A DNA stretch of 64,000 nt, from the NCBI RefSeq assembly GCF_036711975.1, contig NC_091972.1, forward strand, positions 4,655,001 to 4,719,000, read 5' to 3'. This DNA is from Onthophagus taurus (lineage: Eukaryota > Arthropoda > Insecta > Coleoptera > Scarabaeidae). The position numbers and the translations under genes were made by a program. This document shows positions 56,482 through 64,000 of the stretch, one piece after another. How positions within the stretch are numbered: position 1 is the stretch's first letter; the number at the start of each line of letters is the position of its first letter. The notes beneath the pieces are model-generated. The model was not told the origin of the DNA and ran no database searches. It saw only the letters and a program-made list of their open reading frames with translations.

Positions 56482-57502
56482 TATATATATACTATCACCT
56501 ATATCGCTGACTAAGGCAGCAAAAGAGTGTAAACACTAGAGTGCAGAAATATATATATCTGTCTCTGTCGTGCCCCCATCTACTCAAGAGACATGCGTGA
56601 ACACGTGGTGAGTACGCTTTTATCTTATTGGACGGTGAATTAAAAATTAATAGCAGCTGATGACCTTGATGTTTATAAATCACCAAATAAATGTTTGACA
56701 TAAACATAACCTAAAATCTAAATATTTAGTTATGTATATTATAGGTTTCATGTGTATAATAACATAATTATTAACATATTTTAGGACTAAGCAATTTAAA
56801 ATGTAATTATTATTTGCTAAGAAAGTGAAGAAAATTTGTTAAAAGATATTTTTGGGGCGGTAGAAATTGGTTGAGCAGGTAGAAGGAACGATCTCAGTGT
56901 AATAAAAAAGAATTCAAAGCCCTCCTTTTCTTGAAACATTTTTCTTAAAAATTTAATTAATAATTACATCGATATGATGAAAATTTTATGATAGAATATT
57001 ATGTACATTAAATAGTAAGTACCCTAAGTACATATTTTATATCTTTAATTAATGTAACAACTTCATTAAAGGGCGTGAACTCACAAATTATGTTAAAAAT
57101 TAGTAACTATATTTTGGTACACATTTTTAATAATTACTATGTATATATGTATTAATTTAATTTTAAAGAATATAATGTTTAATGAACAACCTACATAAAG
57201 TCGATATTTAAAGCAATATTCAACGTCAATTTCACACAAAAGTACATATATTCTAATTTATTTGATGCATCTATGATAATTTATAATTAAAGTCAATTAT
57301 CTACAATAATTGCATTTCAAAGCTAAATAAAATACGCGCGAAGCACTTCAAATTCTTTAAAATTTACGATTCGCGCAAGCGCCTTCGTGACATGGGGACA
57401 CGACAAAGACAAAACATATATCATTCCGTCTTCTTTTGATGGAAACGCTCGCCACTCATTGCTTAGATAGGGAGTCAGCGATATAGGAGATAGTATATAT
57501 AT
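56482..57502. mobile_element. 1.0-kb TIR element with 9-bp target duplication
   Basis: GGTTCTAAC at 56,473-56,481 and 57,503-57,511 flanks the element. The left end ATATATATACTATCACCTAT and inverted right end ATATATATACTATCTCCTAT continue through ATCGCTGACT. Weaker complementarity (CTGTCGTGCCCCCAT versus its inverse near 57,395) extends the arms to over 100 bp. A 9-bp duplication fits Mutator-like elements; an 8-bp hAT duplication plus chance is the alternative. No transposase. Confidence 0.75.
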
Positions 57503-57548
57503 GGTTCTAACATAGATTATACTCTGTGGGTTCTAACTAGTTTTATCC

Positions 57549-57800
57549 CAAGGTTTATATATAAGAGGTTGTCTAGGTTCGTACGCAATCATACTGCGCA
57601 TTACGTCACATGTGGAAAATAATACCGCCAAGCAATTCAACTTAAACAAAGGCATGGAGCACCACATGGCCATGAGATTACGTGCGCAATCCGTGATCGC
57701 TTACGTCACGAAACACTCCTGCTCTTGCCCCTCGCCCACAAACTAAAATCAAAGTATTGCAGCATAGGAACTTAGACAACCTTTAATATATAAACCTTGG
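57549..57800. mobile_element. 252-bp hAT-type MITE, 8-bp target duplication
   Basis: TTTTATCC at 57,541-57,548 and 57,801-57,808 flanks the element. The ends are CAAGGTTTATATATAAGAGG and, inverted, CAAGGTTTATATATTAAAGG, then TTGTCTA(A/G)GTTC. Length, TIRs and 8-bp duplication are typical of non-autonomous hAT elements. Confidence 0.85.
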
Positions 57801-57809
57801 TTTTATCCT

Positions 57810-58430
57810 ACTCTCTCTCTCTCAAACAATAAACGGGTTCTCTCTAATATCGATATTTCAGTCGATAACCGCAGTTATCTATTTTATTTAAAAATTTATC
57901 TCTCGTAAATAAGCATTGTTATTAAAGTTAATTTAGGAAAACCATTTTTTTTTGTGTTACTCATAAAACGAGTTAATTTGATTTTGTGTTAATTAAATGA
58001 ATTTTTTGCCGAACCTGACTAATATTCTTTTGAACCTGAACTTGCCCGAAACCCTGAGTTTTTTAATAAGAGTCTCTTAAAATTAAAAAAACCAAAATTT
58101 ATAGTTTAAGAACTTGTGTATAAAACATCACACAAGTAAAACAACACAGTAATTACAAAAAAAAGAAACCTGTATTAGAAGAAGTGCTACATTTGGATCT
58201 TGTATAAGCACGAGTATAATTTCATACATAAAAATATGAAAGAGGCGATGTCGATTCCTCTCAGAAGTTTCTCAATGTCATTGTAGTAATACATAGATGT
58301 TTGCTGCTCATTCACAAATATTTTTGCCAATGTCTCCAGTGATGTTATCAGAAATGGAATCATGTAAATAATTAAAAGATGACAACTAACGTTTCGAGTT
58401 GCATTTTTAGGCATTATTGATTTGTTGTTG
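57810..58430. other. Intergenic AT-rich stretch
   Basis: A CT-rich run (TCTCTCTCTC, about 57,813). No supported gene. Confidence 0.4.
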
Positions 58431-58434
58431 AATA

Positions 58435-58600
58435 CAGTGGAACCTCGCTTAACGATCGATATTTCGCATAACGAGTGACACGCATAGGGGAAGTCCCTTA
58501 TTCTCGTCACTCAGTTGTGCGTTGTTTCGCTTAACAAGTATTTCGCATTACGAATAAGATTCTGTAACTTTCGCAATCTACTTAGCATTGCATAACAACT
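58435..58600. mobile_element. Pogo/Tigger-type terminal fragment
   Basis: TA followed by CAGTGGAACCTCGCTTAACG, a classic pogo-family terminal sequence, then further CGCTTAACAAG/CGCATTACG words. The opposite end is not clear. Confidence 0.55.
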
Positions 58601-59057
58601 TTACAAAACTAATCGTAACCAAGATTTTGTACTCGGAGGTCATTCATCCTGGTATCCTGGTAAACAAAACTAACTTCACACAACATTTTTCTCGGCCCTT
58701 CGTAAATAAAACTAACAACTTGCCCAACAGTCCTTACCTCGAGGTCATTGATCCTGGTAAACAAAACTAAGCTTACCCAGTATTTATAATTTTGTTTCAA
58801 TTTTGATGAATAATAAAATAGGTTTGTAACAGTTTTTAACAAACTGGAAAGAATTATAAGATAGATATAGATATTATAAAACATAAAAAACAAATATATA
58901 TAAAGAATAAAAAAAATATTCTTTATTTTGAAAAAAAAAAAATTATAAAACAAATATAATTAAATACTTTATAAATATATAAAGTAAATAACATTTTATT
59001 TTTGAGGTTATATGGTTTTTAATTTAAAACATTAACTAAATTAAATAAAACATTCAA
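58601..59057. other. 3' flank of the first CHK kinase with a short repeat
   Basis: GGTCATTCATCCTGGTA... is repeated as GGTCATTGATCCTGGTA about 110 bp later (58,638 and 58,742), each followed by AACAAAACTAA. The rest is AT-rich. Confidence 0.5.
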
Positions 59058-60465
59058 TTACATCTCTTCTACAATTTTTAGATAACCTTTTTCATAAAAA
59101 TCTACCAAAACTCCTCGAACTCTTTCATTATATATGTGGCTATTTTTTCCAGATTGAGTCCATTGTTCCTGAGCTTCCTCCATATTAATATCATCCGATC
59201 TCCATTCGGGAATTTCACTGCTATCTTTCGTTATAATACACAAAACCATAACGGTTAAGAGCAATCCAACCACTGAATACTTTTTCATTTCTCCTTCAAG
59301 TTGCTGGAAAGTTAAATACTTTTGGGGGTCAGTTCCTAATTCGTTAACATGCGCGCATAAAGTGTAGTAATATAATTTAATCATATCATCATAATGTTTA
59401 TCTCTTAATTGTTTTGAGGTGCAAGTAAAAATAAAGTAAGATAAATCGCAAGCTGGAGAACCGAAACGTGCTAATTGCCAATCTAATAAACATACTTTTT
59501 TGGGTATATTATTTAATTCATTATCGTATTTCCATAACATATTATTCACCCAACTATCTCCATGTCCGATTACGGATTGATTGTTCGTATCATCTAAAAG
59601 AGTTAATAAAATATTTGGGTAATCAACAATAAATTTTTCAAAAATCTTTATAAGTTTCCCATCAACTTTCGGATCTAAAGCTTTCAACCCCATTTTTATC
59701 ATTGGGGCTTGAGCTTGTATTACAGATTCTTTCATCATCGTATCTCTAAAAGTATCTTTGCAATTATCACTTAATTTCTTAAAAACATCCGGTTTTTGAT
59801 CCTTCAAAGCATACGAAACAGCATGAAATTTTGCGTAAGCTTTCATCACGAGTTTAACATGATTCCAATCTAAAGGTTCTTGACGAGGGCGCATAACGTA
59901 ACCTAATTGTTTCATATCTTCCAGAACTAAGCTTTCCTTTAAATGTTCTAGATAAGATAAAATATGTTTAGCGTGATTATTAAATGGTTCTAAAATGTCT
60001 TTTTCCTTTTGAAAATCTTGGAAAGTTTTAAAAACTTCACTATAAAGAAACGATTCTCGTTTGTAAGATATGGATATATCCATCATGGCTCGATAAGTTT
60101 CGAGATTTGGAGCTGCTTTTACGATCCAATTAAACGTTTTTGGCTCGTTTGATTGATTTAGAGCGGTTATCGTTAATTTTCCGATAAATCCCATGAAATT
60201 ATCGCCTAAACTACTTCCTATTTCAACGTTTATTGTTATATCTTTGTAACCTTGTTGTTCTAAGTGGGAGATAATGTAGTTTTTAACGTCTTCGTGAAGA
60301 ACATCGAGGGTTGGTGGTGATGGGGTAGCTAAAATTCAATCATTTAAACGTTAACATAAAATGATTAATTAATTACTTACCCTCGTTCTCAGTGGAAACT
60401 TTTTCAATAACTTCATCACAAGAAGTTTGATTTAAATCGCAATTTTCGCAGTTATTACATTCCAT
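59058..60465 (-). CDS. CHK/EcKinase-like phosphotransferase, copy 1
   Basis: Exons 60465-60381 and 60328-59058 give 451 aa. The family (EcKinase, DUF227, CHK-like) phosphorylates small hydroxyl substrates; some insect members phosphorylate ecdysteroids, others probably detoxify xenobiotics. The catalytic loop is VIGHGDSWVNNMLWKYDN (about residues 278-296) and the metal-binding segment is VCLLDWQLARFGSPACDLSY (about 307-326), both intact. The N-lobe has GDNFMGFIGK and the Lys of WIVKAAP. The N-terminus (MECNNCENCDLNQTSCDEV) is Cys-rich and specific to this copy. About 45% of residues look shared with copy 2 upstream, judged by eye. The substrate is unknown. Confidence 0.9.
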
Positions 60466-60762
60466 GTTGGATAAATCTTGAAATATAAATCGAATTGGAT
60501 TGAAACGCAGGAAAGTTTTGATCGACTTTTATATGTTTTTCGAATCAAAATCTTATCTTATCGTATTCGTACTATAATGTAATTAAAGAGGATGATTGTC
60601 GATGCATTTATTGGGATTGTATTATATAATTATTGTTTCAAATTATCAATAGTATTTTGTACAACGAAAATAAAATTGTAATCTTATGACTCGCATAATG
60701 TTATCTTTTATTGTAATTCTCTATGAAATGATCTTGCAGAAAACGAAAAAACATTCCTTAAT
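60466..60762. promoter_or_regulatory. Short spacer between the tandem kinases
   Basis: 297 bp hold the promoter of copy 1 and the 3' UTR of copy 2. TCTTATCTTATCG near 60,550 is GATA-like (inverted), common in insect gut or fat-body promoters, but this is only suggestive. Confidence 0.4.
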
Positions 60763-63700
60763 TTATTTATAATAATTAAAATATCCTTTTTCGTAAAAAT
60801 CAATGATAACACCACGAACTCTCTCTTTATATCTATCGTTAGGGCACGTTAAAGTAATTGGTTCCTCTTCAAAATCATCTTTGTAATCGGCAAGATTTGG
60901 GTTATATTTTGTGATAACATCCAATACCAGCAATGTCATGTATAATCCAACCACCGAAAACTTTTCAAGTTCTTCTTGTAAAGCCTCAAAAGGTAAACAC
61001 TTTTTTGGGTCGCTTCCTAATTCGACTAAATAAGCTGATAAAGTGTAATAATAAAACTTAATCATTTGGTCGTAGTATTTATCTCGAAATTGTTTGCTGG
61101 TACAAGTAAAGAGGAAATAAGATAAATCACAAGCTGGGGAACAATATCTTGATAATTGCCAGTCTAATAAACATAATTTTGTTGGATATGTTGGTCTGGT
61201 TAAATCCTAAAAAAAATTAACTATATTTAAAGTTAATTATATTAATAGACGTCAAAATAAATAGAATTAAACAAAATAGAAACCAAAAGAACTGAAGTAC
61301 TAAAACAAGACCTTATGGACACTATTACATCCGTTGCTTGGTAAGATATGGAGAGAAGAAAAAGCTTTGAGTCGTTAAACAGAAGAATCATGTGCCATAT
61401 TCTGAGAGAGGGCCACTTCGAGAGTGTCATGTGACGCATAATGGAAATATTACTAATCCTATCCAGGAAAATTGGTTTTTAGTGGGAATTGCAAGATAGA
61501 CTTGAGGACCATCCAAGGAGTTTGGAGATGAAGGAGCCTAAGAAAGTTGTGGAAGAAAACTATTGAGGAAGAAGCTGGAAGAACATGGAAAGAGGTGATA
61601 CACCTTGAAAAGAACAACTCTGAGATGCTTCATAGTAAGAATAGAACAAAAAATATCACAAAAAGCTTTACGCCCTATTCATAGATCTAAAGGCAGCGTT
61701 TGATAAGGTGAATAGAGGGAAGTTATGGGAGGAGATGAGGAGGAGAGGGATTACTGGTGGGACAATAAACAGGGTGAGGGAGATATACGCAGAGACGATA
61801 GCTAGGGTAAAGGTGGGGGACGAGTTGACGGATAGGTTCTGGACAACGAGGGGTTTGAGGCAGGGATGTCCACTCAGTCCCGCTCTGTTTGCCTTGTATA
61901 CCGCAGACATGGAAGACAGATTGACCGGGGGGCAGATGGGAGGTGTGGTTGTAGGGAGGAGGAAGATTCACTGGCTTACGCGGACGATTTGGTGGTAGTG
62001 GCGAGAGAGGCGAAGGAGATGAAGGCGATGATGCGGAGTTTGGAGAGTTATTTTAGGGGGAAGGCTCTGGAGGTGAATGTAGGAAAGACAAAGGTTATGA
62101 AGTTCTGTAAAGGGGGTAGAAGGAAGAGCGAAGACTGGAGGTGGGAAGGGAAGGAGATAGAGGAGGTGAGGGAGTACACATATTTGGGGTACAGCTTTAG
62201 AGAGGACAACAAGGAAGGCGCGCATGTGAGGGCAATGGCAAAGAAGGCGAATAAGGTGATGGGGCAGGTCTGGGGGTGGGGAGAGAGATTATTTGGAAGG
62301 GATATGGGAAAAAGGAAGATGATATTCGAGTGCTTGATTAGAAGTGTTATGATGTATGGGGCGGAGCTTTGGGGGTGGAAAAAGCAAGGGCTGTTGGAAG
62401 GCGTACAGGCTAGGTATTGGAGATGGGTTTTGGGGTTGGCAAAAGAGACGCCGGAGTACATAGTCAGAGAAGAGGTGAAGGTTGATAAGTTAAGAGTGGA
62501 GGCGGGTAAAAGGGCGGTACGTTTTGAGGAGAGGGTTGAAGGGAGGTCTCAATGTAAAATTTTGGGGGAGTGCTGGAAAGAGATTAAGGCAGGGAAAGGG
62601 GGTTACGGGCAACGAGGGAGGGAGGAATATTTCAGAAGGGTGGGGTACTCAGTGAAAGCGGTAGATGATAGAAGGAGGGAAGGGATTGAGATGTGGAAAG
62701 AGCTGGAGAGCAGGGATAGAGATGTACAGAGGCAAGAAAGAAGGGGGCAGATTGCCGAAGTACCTGTCGGTGGAGGGGGATGAGGAGGGGAAGAGGATGG
62801 TGGCAAGATTCAGATGCGGCAATGAGGAGAGAGCGAATAGGTATTGGATGAGAGATGATGAGAGGGGTTGTAGGCTATGTGGGGGGGAGTGGGAGTCGTT
62901 GGAGCACCTACTGAGGGAGTGTGACGAGCTAAGAGAGGAGGTGATCGGCTGGAAGCAGGTGCTGGGGGAGGGGGCAGAGGGAAGAGAATGGATGAGGGAG
63001 GTGGTGGCGACAAGGCAGCGTAGGGAGATGCGGAGAGTAGATGGGGAGGGGTAGGATAGGAAATAAAATGTATTGTATTGTAATGTGATATATGTAATTG
63101 TAGTATTGTTAAAATTTAATTGTTTGTGGAATGTATTGCTGATATGGTAGCAATAAACTTAATTAATTATAGAACAAAAAATATTAATATATATAACTTA
63201 CTTCGTATTTCCACAACATATTATTAACCCAACTATCTCCATGTCCAATAACAGAATATTGATTTACTTCTTGGCATTTTTCAATTTGCAATTCAATATA
63301 ATTTTTACTATATTTTTCGAAAATTTCAATCATCTCCACAGAATCATTTTCTTTATCAAAAGATTTAATTGCTTTATTCATAATTCCCTCCTGAGTTAAA
63401 TACGCATCCTTTTTCATTAATTTTCCGAAAACATCGACGGTGTTTTCCGCCAAATTCTTAAACAAATCCGGTTTTTGGTCTTTTAAGGCGTAAGATAAAG
63501 CGTGTAATTTCGCGTAAGCTTTCATTACTAATTTAACATGATGTAAATCTAAGGGACGTTGTCGATTTCTCATGACGTAGCCGTAACTTTTCATATCTTC
63601 CATTAGTATGTTTTCTTTTAAAGGTTCCAAAAATGAAGCGACGAAATTGGCGTATTCGTTGAAAGGTGATTGAATTGATTTTTCGTTTTCGAATTGTTTG

Positions 63701-63990
63701 AAAATCGGGAGGACTTGTTCGTAAATGTAGGCTTCTCTTGCGTAAGCTAATTCCACGTTGAACATTCTTCGATAAATTTCTGAATGTGGGGCTGTTTTTA
63801 TGATTAAATTGTAGGTTTTTTTGCTAGAATCATCTTTTTTTGTTCCGTGAATTATTACTTTGGTGATGTAACCGAGAAAGTTTTCTCCTTTATTGCAACC
63901 ACTTGATATTTTCATTGTTATATTTTTTATTGCTAAGTTTTTTGCGTGATTTGAAACTAGTATTTTTAAGTTTTCGTCTAAATCGGCCAT
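60763..63990 (-). CDS. CHK/EcKinase-like phosphotransferase, copy 2
   Basis: Exons 63990-63202 and 61206-60763 give 410 aa. Motifs: NLIIKTAP (ATP-binding Lys), VIGHGDSWVNNMLWKYE (ending at the exon border, about residue 263) and LCLLDWQLSRYCSPACDLSY (about 273-292). All catalytic residues are present. The intron lies directly after the catalytic loop, whereas copy 1 has none there. The intron is 1,995 bp and is mostly retrotransposon. The start ATG is 11 bp from the window edge, so the promoter lies outside. Confidence 0.9.
61500..61640 (+). mobile_element. C-terminal scrap of an RTE-like retrotransposon
   Basis: Encodes WKKTIEEEAGRTWKEVIHLE, the usual end of RTE/BovB-type polyproteins. Short and isolated. 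Confidence 0.45.
61657..63168 (+). mobile_element. 5'-truncated non-LTR retrotransposon with 16-bp target duplication
   Basis: Direct repeats ATAGAACAAAAAATAT at 61,641-61,656 and 63,169-63,184 bound the insertion. It begins inside the reverse transcriptase (AFDKVNRGKLWEE), then GLRQGCPLSPALF, LAYADDLVVVAREA, KTKVMKFCKGG and YTYLGYSF. A C-terminal Cys/His box follows (GCRLCGGEWESLEHLLRECD). There is a frameshift near 61,965 and another near 62,740. The coding part is GC-rich, purine-rich on the plus strand and strikingly unlike its surroundings. The 3' end is a short AT tail. It is antisense to the host kinase gene. Confidence 0.88.
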
Positions 63991-64000
63991 AATTTCAATT

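Noticed and set aside
61968-62806. Pro/Ser-rich minus-strand open frames over the 61.7-63.1 kb retrotransposon
   Set aside because: Antisense shadows of the purine-rich RT coding strand.

Overview
This window is nuclear DNA from an insect, AT-rich and crowded with transposable elements. The short phase-preserving introns, the gene families (cyclophilin B, Pds5, dystrobrevin, CHK/EcKinase-type kinases in tandem) and the variety of mariner, hAT, piggyBac and non-LTR relics all fit an arthropod. A beetle is my best guess, but no single-species marker supports it. I rebuilt exon structures by hand from reading frame, GT/AG sites and family similarity. The coding exon sums are multiples of three for all seven complete genes with introns and for the cyclophilin.

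Layout. 1-4.2 kb holds a dead APE-type non-LTR retrotransposon and a TCTAGTTCTAG-rich fold-back repeat. 4.22-4.79 kb (+) has the last two exons of a type IX-like collagen. 5.6-8.1 kb is a 120-bp tandem repeat split by a mariner-like element with about 580-bp terminal inverted repeats (TIRs). 8.76-23.24 kb (-) is a complete dystrobrevin gene whose introns carry a 190-bp satellite inside a piggyBac-like element, a 175-bp palindromic tandem array, and several miniature inverted-repeat elements (MITEs). 24-28.6 kb is intergenic TE debris, including a Tigger/pogo relic. 28.6-31.1 kb (-) is an ATAD2-like AAA ATPase with no bromodomain. 32.2-43.2 kb (-) is the cohesin regulator Pds5, with hAT and mariner debris in its introns. 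44.16-45.04 kb (+) is an ER cyclophilin (PPIB type). 45.3-50.45 kb (-) is FKBP8, its membrane-anchor exon lying 3.8 kb from the rest. 51.03-55.03 kb (+) is the DEAD-box helicase DDX24 with a TE-filled intron. 55.8-56.24 kb (+) is a TATA promoter with an apparent 5' exon and no coding sequence. 56.5-58.6 kb holds two TIR elements with clear target-site duplications (TSDs). 59.06-64 kb (-) has two tandem CHK-kinase genes, the second with a retrotransposon in its intron.

Gene relationships. Pds5 and PPIB are divergent across about 1 kb. PPIB and FKBP8 converge, with poly(A) signals about 65 bp apart. FKBP8 and DDX24 are divergent across 585 bp. The two kinases are head-to-tail duplicates. Otherwise the genes are unrelated housekeeping, muscle or matrix genes, and most of the novelty is in the repeats: nested insertions with readable target sites, long palindromes and element-borne satellites.
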